NCBI RefSeq assembly: GCF_020165495.1
Contig: NZ_JAIUIE010000001.1
Span: forward strand, 620,001 to 684,000
Origin: Mesorhizobium sp. BR1-1-16
GTDB taxonomy: Bacteria; Pseudomonadota; Alphaproteobacteria; Rhizobiales; Kaistiaceae
Length of the DNA: 64,000 nt
Direction: 5' to 3'
Positions 8,478 through 18,638 of this stretch are shown here, in pieces. The first letter of the stretch is position 1, and each line of letters starts with the position of its first letter. A program made the position numbers and the translations under genes. Below the pieces are notes generated by a model. It was given only the letters and a program-made list of their open reading frames with translations. It was not told where the DNA came from and searched no databases.

Positions 8478-10106
8478 TCAGGCGCGCAGTTTGAACCGCG
8501 AGATCGCGCCGCGGAGGCCATTCGACACTTCGTTGAGTTCATCGATGGCAAGCGTCGATTGCTGCAGCGATTCGACGGTCTGCTGTGCCGCTTCGGAAAG
8601 CTGTGACAGCGCCTCGCTGATCTGTCCGGCGCCCGTCGCCTGGGCCTGCATGCCCTCGTTGGCGATCTCGAATTGGGGCACCAGACCCTGCACCTGCTGG
8701 ATGATCTCGGTCAGTTGCCCGCCGACCTGCTGCACCTCGAGCATGCCGCGCCGCACCTCCTCGGAGAACTTGTCCATGCCCATTACGCCGGCGGACACGG
8801 CCGACTGGATGTCCTTGACCATCTGCTCGATGTCATAGGTCGAGACGGCGGTCTGGTCGGCGAGGCGACGGATTTCGGTCGCGACCACAGCGAAGCCGCG
8901 GCCATATTGCCCCGCCTTCTCGGCCTCGATGGCGGCATTCAGCGAAAGCAGATTGGTCTGGTCGGCAACCTTTGTGATCGTGGTGACGACCTGATTGATG
9001 TTGCCGGCCTTCTCGCTGAGCACTGCGAGCTTCGCGTTGATCGCGCTGGCGGCTTCCATTACATGCCGCATGGTGGCTTCCATGCGTGCAAGACCGGCCT
9101 GGCCGCCACCGGCGAGTGTTGCCGTGTGATCCGCGATCGCGGAGACTTCGTCCATCGTGCGCACCAGTTCATTAGAGGTTGCCGAGATCTCTTTTGACGT
9201 CGCGCCGATTTCAGTCGTCGTGGCGGCAATCTCGCTCGCGGTTGCCTGCTGTTCCTTCGATGTCGCGGCCACCTCGGTGATCGAGGTGTTGACCTGGATG
9301 CTCGAGCGCTGGACCTGGCCGATCAGGGTGGTGAGGTCGTCGGCCATGCTGTTGAAACCGTCGGCGAGAGTCGTGAATTCGTCCCGGTGATCGAGTTGAA
9401 GCCGCCGGCTGAAATCGCCCTGACGCATCGTTTCAACGAGCCCAAGCAGCTTGCCCAGCGGGATCGTGACGGCGCGAAACAGCACAATCCCGGCCAGCAG
9501 GGCCAGGATAACCGCAATGACGAAGCCGATCGCGAGGGCGAGCTCGGCTGAGCGCACGATCGAGACGATCTTTTGCGTCGAGATCGATGTCTCGGCCTGA
9601 TTGTTGGCCGCCATCGTTTCGATGGAGACGAGGATCTTCTGCAGCCGCGGTTCGAGGTCACCGCGTAGCGTCGCAAGAAGCGCTGGCGCGGAAGCGCCCG
9701 ACTTCGCAGCGCTCAGCATCGTGTCCTCGGCCGTCAGATAGTCATCGCCGAGCGCACGGAGCGTCTGGTCGCTTTCGCGATCCTGATCGGTATCGATCCT
9801 CTGGCGGAAATCGGAGATGAGGGCGTTCAATCTCTGGCGATTTTCGAGGATCGCCGCGATGGTGCCGGCTCTTGCCGCCGGGGTCTCGTCGAGCGCGAGC
9901 TGGCGCAAGAGCGCGACCCCCTCGCTCCAGGCGGCGCGCATCTTGAGCCCTGCCACAAGCGAGGGAACCGAGTTGGTCTCGACGATCGTCGCTTCGCGCT
10001 CCGTCTGCCGGAACCAGTAATAGGCAGTGCCAGCGATCGCTGTCAGGACCACGAGGACCGCCAGGAAGCTGACGAGGATCCGGTGGCGTATCGACAGGTT
10101 CATCAT
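8478..10106 (-). CDS. wspA: WspA-like methyl-accepting chemotaxis receptor
   Basis: 542 aa. TM1 about residues 10-31, a mostly helical periplasmic region about 32-185 that looks like a four-helix-bundle sensor, TM2 about 188-212, a HAMP domain about 212-265 and a long cytoplasmic coiled coil. The signalling tip is clear ([18 protein letters not shown]), followed by [18 protein letters not shown] and [16 protein letters not shown], which closely resemble WspA. No C-terminal CheR/CheB-binding pentapeptide is present. First gene of the seven-gene operon. Two adjacent ATGs (10106 and 10103) could both start translation. The signal sensed by this periplasmic domain is not predictable; WspA of Pseudomonas responds to surface contact or envelope stress. 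Confidence 0.93.
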   Translation of the reverse strand: MMNLSIRHRILVSFLAVLVVLTAIAGTAYYWFRQTEREATIVETNSVPSLVAGLKMRAAWSEGVALLRQLALDETPAARAGTIAAILENRQRLNALISDFRQRIDTDQDRESDQTLRALGDDYLTAEDTMLSAAKSGASAPALLATLRGDLEPRLQKILVSIETMAANNQAETSISTQKIVSIVRSAELALAIGFVIAVILALLAGIVLFRAVTIPLGKLLGLVETMRQGDFSRRLQLDHRDEFTTLADGFNSMADDLTTLIGQVQRSSIQVNTSITEVAATSKEQQATASEIAATTTEIGATSKEISATSNELVRTMDEVSAIADHTATLAGGGQAGLARMEATMRHVMEAASAINAKLAVLSEKAGNINQVVTTITKVADQTNLLSLNAAIEAEKAGQYGRGFAVVATEIRRLADQTAVSTYDIEQMVKDIQSAVSAGVMGMDKFSEEVRRGMLEVQQVGGQLTEIIQQVQGLVPQFEIANEGMQAQATGAGQISEALSQLSEAAQQTVESLQQSTLAIDELNEVSNGLRGAISRFKLRA

Positions 10107-10317
10107 TGGCTGTGTCCGTCATCAGGGCGCGGGCGAAAGGGTGTTCGTCGATCAGGCGCCATTTTCGGGCTGACCATGGCACCGATTGGTTTCAGCTCCG
10201 TTGCGTCAGGCGATGTGATGTTATGCATCGGCGGTGACGCAAGTCAGAGGTGGACGACGCCTGCCAGTGGCCTCGTTCAGACGAGAATTCATCAAGCCAG
10301 CAGCGGAGGAAAGCGCC

Positions 10318-10790
10318 ATGGCGAAGAACACGATCTGTCTCTGGTATGACGGCGAGGCCGAAGCCGCCGCGAATTTCTATGCGAGCGTCTTTCCCGACAG
10401 TTCCGTCGATGCCGTCCATCGCGCGCCGGGCGATTTCCCGGGCGGCAAGGAAGGCGCCGTCCTGACCGTCCAGTTCACGGTGGCCGGCATTCCATGCCTC
10501 GGTCTCAATGGTGGCCCGATGTTCAAGCACAGCGAGGCCTTTTCGTTTCAGATCGCGACCGATGATCAGGAAGAGACCGACCGCTACTGGAATGCCATCG
10601 TCGGCAATGGTGGCCAGGAGAGCGCCTGTGGCTGGTGCCGCGACAATGGGGTCTTTCCTGGCAGATCACGCCGCGCGCATTGATGGATGCGCTCGCCGCC
10701 GGCGGCGACGAAGCGAAGCGCGCGTTCGAGGCCATGATGTCCATGACAAAGATCGATATCGCCGCGATCGAGGCGGCCCGCCGCGGGTGA
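10318..10790 (+). pseudogene. VOC-family (PhnB / 3-demethylubiquinone methyltransferase-fold) gene with a frameshift
   Basis: The ATG at 10318 follows a GGAGG-like site and opens a VOC-family protein (MAKNTICLWYDGEAEAAANF; FYASVFPDS). The frame is intact to about 10645 and then hits TGA at 10681-10683 after unrelated residues. Adding one base near 10644-10647 restores the expected family C-terminus (WGLSWQITPRAL, then AFEAMMSMTKIDIAAIE) and runs to the TGA at 10788-10790. The full protein would be about 157 aa. This is either a recent one-base deletion or a sequencing error. The family consists of small metal-dependent or substrate-binding dimers whose real function is often unknown. The gene lies divergent from the Wsp operon and has no obvious link to it. 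Confidence 0.85.
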
Positions 10791-10895
10791 GGCAACATCG
10801 AGGCCGGGGCGAGGATCATCGTCGCCGGCCTCCCTCGACTTCGCAGCTTGCCGCCCCATCTTCATTCTTCGGGGCAAAGACGGGCTGTGAAATCC

Positions 10896-11264
10896 ATGAA
10901 TCAAACTGCCGCGCCGTTCATCGACGAGATGGCAACTCTCTCGCCCGCTCTCAGGACCGCGCGCGACGAAGCCGTGCGCTATTGGTCGCCGAAGGAAGTT
11001 CCGTCCGCCGTCCTGCTGCTGGCACTTGGCCACAGGCTGGCCGACGATTTTGATGCGGCCGGCATCGGCACCAGCGAGCCTGTGTTCGACGGGATCGAGC
11101 GCGCGCTGGCGGAAGGCGACGCGGCCACCCAGTCTGCGGCCTCCGCCATGATCGAGGCTGTCGTCGCCCGTGCCGTCGACTTGGAGATCTGGCCAGAGAT
11201 GCGCACGGTGTTTCGCGAAAAATCGGCGGCCCACGCCCTCACTTGCATGACGCTCGACCGTTAG
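10896..11264 (+). CDS. Hypothetical protein, orphan alpha-helical ORF
   Basis: 122 aa from the ATG at 10896. I do not recognise the family. The sequence looks soluble and mostly helical, with Ala-rich stretches, no signal peptide and no membrane segment. A central PSAVLLLALGHRLADDF is followed by IERALAEGDAATQSAASAM. Codon use looks like its neighbours, which argues for a real gene. It sits 105 bp after the broken VOC gene and 135 bp before the kdp genes on the same strand, so it may be its own unit. A role in potassium transport cannot be inferred. Confidence 0.55.
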   Translation: MNQTAAPFIDEMATLSPALRTARDEAVRYWSPKEVPSAVLLLALGHRLADDFDAAGIGTSEPVFDGIERALAEGDAATQSAASAMIEAVVARAVDLEIWPEMRTVFREKSAAHALTCMTLDR

Positions 11265-11399
11265 CGCGCGAAGAGCCACTCCCCGGTCGCCCAGCCTCCT
11301 TTCCTTATCTTTTCCTGATGCGGCTGCTCTGCCTCCGCAATCGATAACTGACGTCGATCCGCCCATTTTCGTCCCTGCGAAATCATCAAGGGACGCATC

Positions 11400-11486
11400 A
11401 TGGCGGACGTCATCTATCTCGTTATCGGCATCGGCTCGCTTCTGGCGCTCGGCGCCTATGGCCGGCTGCTCGCCCGGCTGATGTGA
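11400..11486 (+). CDS. 28-aa single-pass membrane peptide upstream of kdpF
   Basis: The ATG at 11400 is preceded by AAGGGA with a 6-nt gap. The 28-aa product (MADVIYLVIGIGSLLALGAY, then GRLLARLM) is one hydrophobic helix with an Arg-rich end. Its stop lies 7 bp before the ATG of kdpF. Size, hydrophobicity and position make it a second KdpF-like or Kdp-associated small protein, although the sequence differs from KdpF itself. Too short for routine annotation. Confidence 0.6.
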   Translation: MADVIYLVIGIGSLLALGAYGRLLARLM

Positions 11487-11493
11487 GGCTTTC

Positions 11494-11580
11494 ATGATCG
11501 AGCCCCTCATCGGCCTCGGCGTCGCATTGCTGGTGGCCGCTTATCTGGTCATCGCGCTGCTTCATCCAGAGAAATTCTAG
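11494..11580 (+). CDS. kdpF: KdpF, small subunit of the high-affinity K+-transporting ATPase
   Basis: 28 aa, [20 protein letters not shown] followed by ALLHPEKF. This is the classic KdpF pattern: one transmembrane helix followed by a short tail ending in HPEKF. KdpF stabilises the KdpABC complex in the inner membrane. The stop lies 16 bp before kdpA, so it belongs to the same transcript. Confidence 0.88.
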   Translation: MIEPLIGLGVALLVAAYLVIALLHPEKF

Positions 11581-11596
11581 GCCAACGGAGCGTTTC

Positions 11597-13306
11597 ATGT
11601 CCTTCGTCGGATGGCTGCAGATCGCAGCCCTTTGTCTTGCCGTTCTCGCGGTGATCAAGCCGCTCGGCCTCTATATGGCGCGCGTCTTTTCGGGCGAGCG
11701 CACAATTCTGTCGCCCGTGCTCATGCCGGCCGAAAAGGCGCTTTACCGGCTTGCCGGGGTCGATGACCAGCGCGAGCAGGGATGGCTCGCTTATGCGCTC
11801 GCGATGCTGGCCTTTTCCATCGCCAGCTTCGTCGTGCTCTACGCCATCCTGCGGCTTCAGGCGGTTCTGCCCCTCAACCCGCAAGGCTTCGGTGATGTGG
11901 CGCCGGATCTTGCCTTCAACACGGCCGTCAGCTTCCTCACCAACACCAACTGGCAGAACTATGCCGGCGAAACGACCATGAGCCAGTTCAGCCAGATGGC
12001 AGGGCTGACCGTGCAGAACTTCCTGTCGGCCGCCACCGGCATCGCTATCGCGATGGCTGTGACACGCGCCTTCATGCGCTCCAGGGCAAAGACGCTCGGC
12101 AATTTCTGGGTCGATCTCACCCGGGCGACGCTCTATGTGCTGCTTCCGCTTTCGATCGTGGTCGCGCTCGTCTTCGTGGCGATGGGCCTGCCTCAGACGC
12201 TTACGTCCTCGGTAACGGCGACGACCCTCGAAGGGGGAAGTCAGGTGATCGCGCTCGGTCCCGTCGCCAGCCAGGAGGCGATCAAGCAGATCGGCACCAA
12301 TGGCGGCGGCTTCTTCAACGTCAATGCCGCTCATCCCTTCGAAAATCCGAGCGCGCTGTCGAACCTCCTGAACATCTTCGCGATGCTCTCCGTCTCCGCC
12401 GCGCTCGTCTACAGCTTCGGCCAGATGGTCGGCGAGCGCCGGCAGGGTTGGGCCTTTGTGGCTACCATCGCGATCCTGCTCATTGCAGGGGTCGGCGTCA
12501 TCTACTGGGCCGAGGCGCATGGCAACCCGATCCTGACCGCGCTTGGGATCGACCCATCGGCCGGCAACATGGAAGGCAAGGAGGTCCGCTTCGGCCAATC
12601 GGCGAGCGCGCTCTATGCCGCTGTCACGACGGGACTGTCCGACGGCGGCGTCAACGCCATGCATGGTTCGCTGACCGGACTTGGCGGCCTCGTGCCGATG
12701 TTCCTGATCCAGCTTGGCGAGGTCCTGCCGGGCGGCGTCGGATCAGGACTCTACGGGCTGATCGTCTTCGCCATTCTCGCCGTCTTCGTTGCCGGCCTGA
12801 TGGTCGGCCGCACGCCGGAATTTCTCGGCAAGAAGATCGATGGCCGCGAGATGAAGTTCGCCATGCTGGCCGTGCTGATCCTTCCGGTGGCGATCCTCGG
12901 TTTCACTGCCGTCTCGGCGATGCTGCCTGCAGCCGTCGCCAGCATCGGCACGCCGGGGCCGCACGGACTTTCCGAGATCCTCTACGCCTATAGCTCGGCG
13001 GCGGGAAACAACGGCTCCGCCTTTGGCGGGCTCTCCGGCAACACACCCTGGTACAATACGACGCTCGCCATCGCCATGCTGCTAGGACGCTTCGCCTATG
13101 TGATCCCGGTCCTCGCGATCGCCGGCTCCATCGCCGCCAAGGTCCGGGCGCCGGCCTCGAGCGGCACATTTCCGACCCATGGCCCGCTTTTCGTCGGTCT
13201 GCTGATCGGCGTGATCCTCATCCTCGGTGGCCTGCAATTCTTTCCGGCCCTGGCGCTCGGACCGATCGTCGAGCACTTCGCCATGCTCGCCGGCCAGTCT
13301 TTCTGA
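11597..13306 (+). CDS. kdpA: KdpA, potassium-binding and channel-like subunit of Kdp ATPase
   Basis: 569 aa integral membrane protein with about ten transmembrane helices. Selectivity-filter-like segments are visible, including [30 protein letters not shown] and [14 protein letters not shown]. It provides the K+ path through the inner membrane, related to the KtrB/TrkH transporter superfamily, and is driven by KdpB. It is full length compared with E. coli KdpA (557 aa). An ACGGAG site precedes the ATG. Confidence 0.97.
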   Translation: MSFVGWLQIAALCLAVLAVIKPLGLYMARVFSGERTILSPVLMPAEKALYRLAGVDDQREQGWLAYALAMLAFSIASFVVLYAILRLQAVLPLNPQGFGDVAPDLAFNTAVSFLTNTNWQNYAGETTMSQFSQMAGLTVQNFLSAATGIAIAMAVTRAFMRSRAKTLGNFWVDLTRATLYVLLPLSIVVALVFVAMGLPQTLTSSVTATTLEGGSQVIALGPVASQEAIKQIGTNGGGFFNVNAAHPFENPSALSNLLNIFAMLSVSAALVYSFGQMVGERRQGWAFVATIAILLIAGVGVIYWAEAHGNPILTALGIDPSAGNMEGKEVRFGQSASALYAAVTTGLSDGGVNAMHGSLTGLGGLVPMFLIQLGEVLPGGVGSGLYGLIVFAILAVFVAGLMVGRTPEFLGKKIDGREMKFAMLAVLILPVAILGFTAVSAMLPAAVASIGTPGPHGLSEILYAYSSAAGNNGSAFGGLSGNTPWYNTTLAIAMLLGRFAYVIPVLAIAGSIAAKVRAPASSGTFPTHGPLFVGLLIGVILILGGLQFFPALALGPIVEHFAMLAGQSF

Positions 13307-13317
13307 AGGGAAACATC

Positions 13318-15375
13318 ATGTCTTCTACTCATCACTCGGTCCCGGCGACGAACCGGGCGCCTGGAGTGCTCGATCCGGCAATCCTTTTTCCAGCCGTCCG
13401 ATCAGCCTTCGCGAAGCTCGATCCGCGCCAGTTGATGCGCAATCCGGTGATCTTCGTGACCGAGATCGTCGCGGCGCTGGTGACGCTCTTCTTCATCCGC
13501 GATCTCCTGGTTCATGACGGAGCCGGCTTCTCCGGCCAGATCGCCGCGTGGCTCTGGTTCACCGTGCTCTTCGCCACATTCGCGGAGGCTGTCGCCGAGG
13601 GACGTGGCCGGGCGCAGGCGGATAGCCTGAAGCGCAGCCGCTCCGACCTCCACGCCATGAGGCTTACCGGCCATGGCGATGCCACGGAACGGGTTGCGGC
13701 TACCGATCTCAAGGTCGGCGATCTCGTGCTGGTCGATGCGGGAGAGCTGATCCCCGGCGACGGCGAGGTCATCAGCGGCATCGCCTCGGTCAATGAAAGC
13801 GCCATCACCGGCGAATCCGCGCCCGTCATCCGCGAGGCGGGCGGTGATCGCTCCGCCGTGACGGGTGGCACGGAAGTTCTGTCGGACCGTCTGAAGATCC
13901 GTATCACGACCGCGCCCGGCTCGAGCTTCGTCGATCGCATGATTGCCCTGATCGAAGGGGCGAAACGCCAGAAGACCCCGAACGAGATCGCGCTGTCGAT
14001 CCTGCTGGCCGGCCTCACCTTGATCTTCCTGATCGCCGTGGTGACGCTCTGGAGCCTTGCTCTCTATTCCGGCACGGTCCTTTCGGTGACGGTGCTCGCC
14101 GCGCTGCTGGTCACGCTGATTCCGACGACGATCGGCGGCCTGCTCTCGGCGATCGGCATCGCCGGCATGGACCGTCTGGTGCGGTTCAACGTGATCGCCA
14201 CGTCCGGACGGGCCGTGGAGGCAGCCGGCGACGTCGATACGCTCCTGCTCGACAAGACCGGGACGATCACCTTCGGCAACCGGATGGCGACCGATTTCCT
14301 GCCGGCTCCGGAGGTGAGCGAAGGCGATCTGGCCGAAGCGGCGCTGCTTGCGAGCCTCGCGGACGAAACGCCTGAAGGCCGCTCGATCGTTGCGCTGGCG
14401 CGGGGCGACTATGGCATTCCCGCTCCCGACGTGACGCCGGACGCGATCATTCCCTTCGCGGCGGAAACGCGGTTGTCCGGCGTCGACATCGGCGAACGGC
14501 GGATCAGAAAGGGCGCGGTCGATTCCGTTCTGCGGTTTGCCGGTATCGGCCCGAACAACGTCCCGGCCGCGTTCCAAGTTGACGTCGATCGTGTGGCTCG
14601 GACCGGCGGAACGCCGCTCGCGGTCTGCGAGGGATCGCGCCTGCTTGGCGTCATCCATTTGAAGGATGTCGTCAAACCCGGCATCAAGGAGCGCTTTCAG
14701 CAGATGCGGGCCATGGGCATCCGCACCGTCATGGTCACCGGCGACAATCCCGTCACTGCCGCGGCGATCGCGTCGGAAGCCGGCGTCGACGATTTTCTCG
14801 CCGAGGCGAAGCCGGAGGACAAGCTCGCTTACATCCGCAAGGAGCAGGAGGGCGGCCGGCTGATCGCCATGTGCGGCGACGGCACCAATGACGCGCCTGC
14901 TCTGGCACAGGCCGATGTCGGCGTCGCCATGCAGACCGGCACGCAGGCGGCGCGGGAAGCGGCCAATATGGTGGACCTCGATTCCAGCCCCACCAAGCTC
15001 ATCGAGATCGTCGAGATCGGCAAACAGTTGCTGATGACCCGTGGGTCGCTGACCACGTTCTCGATCGCCAACGATGTCGCGAAGTATTTCGCGATCATCC
15101 CGGCGCTGTTCGTTGCGACCTATCCTGCGCTGGCAGCGCTCAACATCATGGACCTCGGATCGCCCCGCTCGGCAATCCTCTCTGCCGTCATCTTCAATGC
15201 CCTGATCATCGTGGCGCTCATTCCGCTCGCGCTGAAGGGTGTTTCCTATCGCCCGGTCGGCGCGGCGGCGCTGCTCCGCCGCAACCTTCTCGTCTATGGA
15301 CTCGGCGGCCTCGTCCTGCCTTTCGCGGGCATCAAGCTCGTCGATCTTGCCGTCAACGCACTCCATCTGGTGTAG
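13318..15375 (+). CDS. kdpB: KdpB, P-type ATPase subunit of Kdp
   Basis: 685 aa P-type ATPase. The phosphorylated aspartate is Asp312 in [13 protein letters not shown], the actuator TGES motif is present ([13 protein letters not shown]), and the hinge [17 protein letters not shown] is intact. About seven transmembrane helices. It hydrolyses ATP to drive K+ uptake through KdpA. It starts 11 bp after kdpA and is followed by kdpC after 2 bp, so the subunits are co-translated. Confidence 0.97.
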   Translation: MSSTHHSVPATNRAPGVLDPAILFPAVRSAFAKLDPRQLMRNPVIFVTEIVAALVTLFFIRDLLVHDGAGFSGQIAAWLWFTVLFATFAEAVAEGRGRAQADSLKRSRSDLHAMRLTGHGDATERVAATDLKVGDLVLVDAGELIPGDGEVISGIASVNESAITGESAPVIREAGGDRSAVTGGTEVLSDRLKIRITTAPGSSFVDRMIALIEGAKRQKTPNEIALSILLAGLTLIFLIAVVTLWSLALYSGTVLSVTVLAALLVTLIPTTIGGLLSAIGIAGMDRLVRFNVIATSGRAVEAAGDVDTLLLDKTGTITFGNRMATDFLPAPEVSEGDLAEAALLASLADETPEGRSIVALARGDYGIPAPDVTPDAIIPFAAETRLSGVDIGERRIRKGAVDSVLRFAGIGPNNVPAAFQVDVDRVARTGGTPLAVCEGSRLLGVIHLKDVVKPGIKERFQQMRAMGIRTVMVTGDNPVTAAAIASEAGVDDFLAEAKPEDKLAYIRKEQEGGRLIAMCGDGTNDAPALAQADVGVAMQTGTQAAREAANMVDLDSSPTKLIEIVEIGKQLLMTRGSLTTFSIANDVAKYFAIIPALFVATYPALAALNIMDLGSPRSAILSAVIFNALIIVALIPLALKGVSYRPVGAAALLRRNLLVYGLGGLVLPFAGIKLVDLAVNALHLV

Positions 15376-15377
15376 TC

Positions 15378-15947
15378 ATGCTCGCTCAAATCCGGCCCGC
15401 GCTCGTTTTGATGGCGCTGTTCACCCTTCTTGTTGGCCTTGCCTATCCGCTTGCGATCACCGGCGTCGCTGGCCTCGCCTTTCCAGGCGCGGCTAGCGGC
15501 AGCCTCATCGAGCGCGACGGAAAGGTCGTCGGCTCGGCGCTGATCGGGCAGTCCTTCGCCTCGGATCGCTACTTCTGGCCGCGGCCATCCGCGACCGGAC
15601 CCGACCCTTACAACGCTGATGCCTCGTCCGGCTCCAATCTCGGCCCGACCTCCGCCAAGTTGCGCGATGGCGTCGCTGCCAACATCGCGAAACTCCGTGC
15701 TTCCGGCGTGACTGGGTCGGTTCCGGCCGACGCCGCGATGGCGTCCGGCTCGGGTCTCGATCCGGATATCTCGCCCGAATTTGCCCATGCACAGTCGGCG
15801 CGCATAGCGGCGGCGCGCGGATTGAGCGAGAAGGATGTGTCGGATCTCATCACGAATGCTCAGGAGGGGCGGCTCATGGGTTTCATCGGCGAACCGCGCG
15901 TCAATGTGCTGAAGCTCAATCTGGCGCTCGACAAACTGCAGGGCTGA
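15378..15947 (+). CDS. kdpC: KdpC, chaperone-like subunit of Kdp ATPase
   Basis: 189 aa. One N-terminal transmembrane helix (about residues 8-30; LVLMALFTLLVGLAYPLAIT) and a soluble domain with the family stretches GSALIGQSF, YFWPRPSA and SGSGLDPDISP. KdpC increases ATP affinity and stabilises the complex. Full length for the family (about 190 aa). Confidence 0.96.
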   Translation: MLAQIRPALVLMALFTLLVGLAYPLAITGVAGLAFPGAASGSLIERDGKVVGSALIGQSFASDRYFWPRPSATGPDPYNADASSGSNLGPTSAKLRDGVAANIAKLRASGVTGSVPADAAMASGSGLDPDISPEFAHAQSARIAAARGLSEKDVSDLITNAQEGRLMGFIGEPRVNVLKLNLALDKLQG

Positions 15948-15956
15948 TCCGCCGAC

Positions 15957-18638
15957 ATGTCGGACCGCACGAGGAATGACGAAAGGCTCGATCCGGACCT
16001 GCTGCTGGCCTCGGCCGGCGGCGAGGGGCGGGGACGGCTGACCGTCTTCCTTGGCGCGGCGCCGGGCGTCGGCAAAACCTATGCGATGCTGTCGCGGGCT
16101 GCTCGGCTTCGGGGCAGCGGCGTCGATGTCGCGGTCGGTTTCGTCGAAACGCATGGTCGTACCGAGACCGCGGACCTCCTCCGCGGTCTCGAGGTGCTGC
16201 CGCGCCGTCCGGCTGCCGCGAGCCATGGCATCGAGGCGTTTGACCTCGACGCGGCGCTGGCGCGTCATCCCCGCGTCATGATCGTCGACGAACTCGCCGC
16301 CAGCAATCCCGCCGGCTCGCGCCATCCGAAGCGCTATCAGGATATCGAGGAACTCCTCGGCGCCGGCATCGATGTCTGGACGACGCTCAACATCCAGCAT
16401 CTGGAAAGCCTTGCCGACGTTGTCGCCGACATCACCGGGGTGCGCATTCGCGAGCGCGTGCCCGACGTGGTGCTCAGCAAGTCTGACGAGGTCGTGCTGG
16501 TCGATCTGCCACCGGCCGAACTCATCGAGCGGCTGAAGGACGGCAAGGTCTATCTGCCCGACAATGCCAGGCGGGCGAGCGAACGGTTCTTCCGCCTCGG
16601 AAATCTGACGGCGCTGCGGGAATTGGCCTTGCGGCGCACTGCTGATCTCGTCGACGACGATGTCGTCGAATATGTGAAGCAGCATGCCATCAAGGGCGCC
16701 TGGGCAAGCTCCGAGCGGCTGATCGTCTGCATCGGGCCGGATGCGCTCTCCGAGCGCGTTGTCCGTACGGCGAGCCGTCTGGCCTCGGGCCTGAACGCCC
16801 CCTTCATCGTGGTGTCGCTGGAACGGGCGGATCACGAGGCACAGGCCGCCGATCCCGGCCGGATCGACGCGTTGTTTCGTCTTGCCGAAAGCCTTGGCGG
16901 CGAGACGCGGCGGCTGGTCTCCACCGACTTCGTCTCTGATCTGCTGAAGCTCGCGCGCAGCGAGCATGCCACGCAATTTGTGGTCGGCGCGAATGTCCGT
17001 CGCCGCTGGTGGCCATTTCGCGCGCCCTCGCTCGGCGAGGCGCTGGTCGCCCGCGCCAGCGGGCTCGCGGTCCATCTGATCACGGAAGATCGTGACGAGC
17101 CGCTGCGCCCGGCGCGCGCCCGGCGCCGCGTCGCCATCCACGCGCCTGCGGTCGCGCTCGCCGTGGCCACGGTCGCGTTCGCCACCGCGCTTGGGCTCGC
17201 GATCGGCCATCTGGTGCCGCTCTCCAATGTCTCGCTGCTGTTCCTGCTCGCCGTCGTGGTGTCGGCCAATCGCGCCGGCTATGTCGCGGCGCTCACCGCT
17301 GCCGTTCTGTCGGGCCTCGCCTATAATTTCTTCTTCATTGCGCCGCTCTACACCTTCACGATCGCCTCACCGCATGAGGTCTTCGCCTTCGCGGTGTTTC
17401 TCGCCGCAGCGATCTTCGCGGGCGGGCTTGCCTCGCGTGTCCGCGAACAGGCGGAGACGGCGCGTGCCCGCGCGATCGCGGTGCAGTCGCTCTATGACTT
17501 CGCTCGCAAACTGTCGCGGACGGCGCGGACGGAGGACGTGCTCTGGGCAGCGGTCTCGCAACTCAACGAGAGTTTCGGGCGTCCGGCGGTGCTGCTGCTG
17601 CCGTCGGGCGACGAATTACGGACGGCCGCAGCCTGGCCGCCCGACGTCGAGCTCGACATCTCCGAGACGGCGGCCGCCCGGTGGGCCTTTCAACACAACG
17701 AGGCCGCCGGCCGCCGAACGGGAACCCTCCCGGCAGGCGCCTACCAGTTCCGCCCGCTGGAGAGCCCGCACGGCATTGTCGGCGTCTGCGGCATCGGTTG
17801 GGGCGAGCAGGACCTCGACGGTCAGTCGGAGCGCATGCTGCTTGCCGTCATGGATCAGGCCGCGATCGCCATCGACCGCGCGCGCCTTGCCGAAGAGAGC
17901 ATCGCGCACGCAACCCGGCTGGAAGGTGAAGCGCTCCGCACGACGCTGCTCTCCTCAATCTCGCACGATCTGCGCACGCCGCTGGCCACCATCACGGGCG
18001 CCGTCACCAGCCTTCGCGAACTCGGCGATCGCATGGGCCCGGAAAGCCGCGATGATCTGCTCTTGACGATCGAGGAGGAAGGCGCTCGGCTCAGCCGCTT
18101 CGTCGCCAACCTTCTCGACATGACGCGGATCGAGGCCGGCGCGCTCGAAGTGCGCAGGGAGTGGCTCGACATCGCCGATGTGATCCGCGCCGCGGTCGAG
18201 CGCTGCCGACGTTATTTCCCCGGTCTGGTGGTCGAGACCAGCATCGCGCCGGGGCTGCCGCTGATGCAGGGCGACGGTGTTCTCCTCGGACAGGTTCTGT
18301 TCAACCTGCTCGACAATGCGTCCAAATATGCGGCCGGCGAGCCTGTCCGCATCTATGCGCGCAAGGAAGCGGATGCGATCGTCATCTCGGTCACCGATCA
18401 GGGGAGCGGAATTGCAAAGGCTGAGCTTGAGACCGTGTTCGACAAATTCTATCGCCGCGGCCAGCCCGATGGCCGTGCGCCCGGCACCGGGCTCGGGCTT
18501 TCGATCGCGCGCGGTTTCGTCGAGGCGATGGGCGGCACGATCAAGGCCGAAAGCCCGGCTCAGCGTCGCCGCGGCACGCGCATGGTGATCCGCTTCCCCT
18601 TGCCGGATCATCACGAGACGATGGCGGTGCGGCCATGA
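15957..18638 (+). CDS. kdpD: KdpD, osmosensitive K+ sensor histidine kinase
   Basis: 893 aa. The N-terminal KdpD domain has a Walker A motif (GAAPGVGKTYAM near residues 33-44), followed by a universal-stress-like domain, four clustered transmembrane helices (about residues 395-495), a GAF-like region, and HisKA with His670 in SSISHDLRTPLATI. The HATPase domain (NLLDNASKYA, TGLGLSIARGFVEAMGG) completes the kinase. It senses low K+ or osmotic stress and phosphorylates KdpE. It is 10 bp after kdpC and overlaps kdpE by 4 bp. Confidence 0.96.
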   Translation: MSDRTRNDERLDPDLLLASAGGEGRGRLTVFLGAAPGVGKTYAMLSRAARLRGSGVDVAVGFVETHGRTETADLLRGLEVLPRRPAAASHGIEAFDLDAALARHPRVMIVDELAASNPAGSRHPKRYQDIEELLGAGIDVWTTLNIQHLESLADVVADITGVRIRERVPDVVLSKSDEVVLVDLPPAELIERLKDGKVYLPDNARRASERFFRLGNLTALRELALRRTADLVDDDVVEYVKQHAIKGAWASSERLIVCIGPDALSERVVRTASRLASGLNAPFIVVSLERADHEAQAADPGRIDALFRLAESLGGETRRLVSTDFVSDLLKLARSEHATQFVVGANVRRRWWPFRAPSLGEALVARASGLAVHLITEDRDEPLRPARARRRVAIHAPAVALAVATVAFATALGLAIGHLVPLSNVSLLFLLAVVVSANRAGYVAALTAAVLSGLAYNFFFIAPLYTFTIASPHEVFAFAVFLAAAIFAGGLASRVREQAETARARAIAVQSLYDFARKLSRTARTEDVLWAAVSQLNESFGRPAVLLLPSGDELRTAAAWPPDVELDISETAAARWAFQHNEAAGRRTGTLPAGAYQFRPLESPHGIVGVCGIGWGEQDLDGQSERMLLAVMDQAAIAIDRARLAEESIAHATRLEGEALRTTLLSSISHDLRTPLATITGAVTSLRELGDRMGPESRDDLLLTIEEEGARLSRFVANLLDMTRIEAGALEVRREWLDIADVIRAAVERCRRYFPGLVVETSIAPGLPLMQGDGVLLGQVLFNLLDNASKYAAGEPVRIYARKEADAIVISVTDQGSGIAKAELETVFDKFYRRGQPDGRAPGTGLGLSIARGFVEAMGGTIKAESPAQRRRGTRMVIRFPLPDHHETMAVRP

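Noticed and set aside
11549-12664. 371-codon frame antisense to kdpA
   Set aside because: His/Arg/Asp-rich without motifs, opposite a complete KdpA.
13402-17210. Two long antisense open frames over kdpB and kdpC-kdpD
   Set aside because: Same composition artefact; the sense strand holds full-length Kdp proteins with all motifs.
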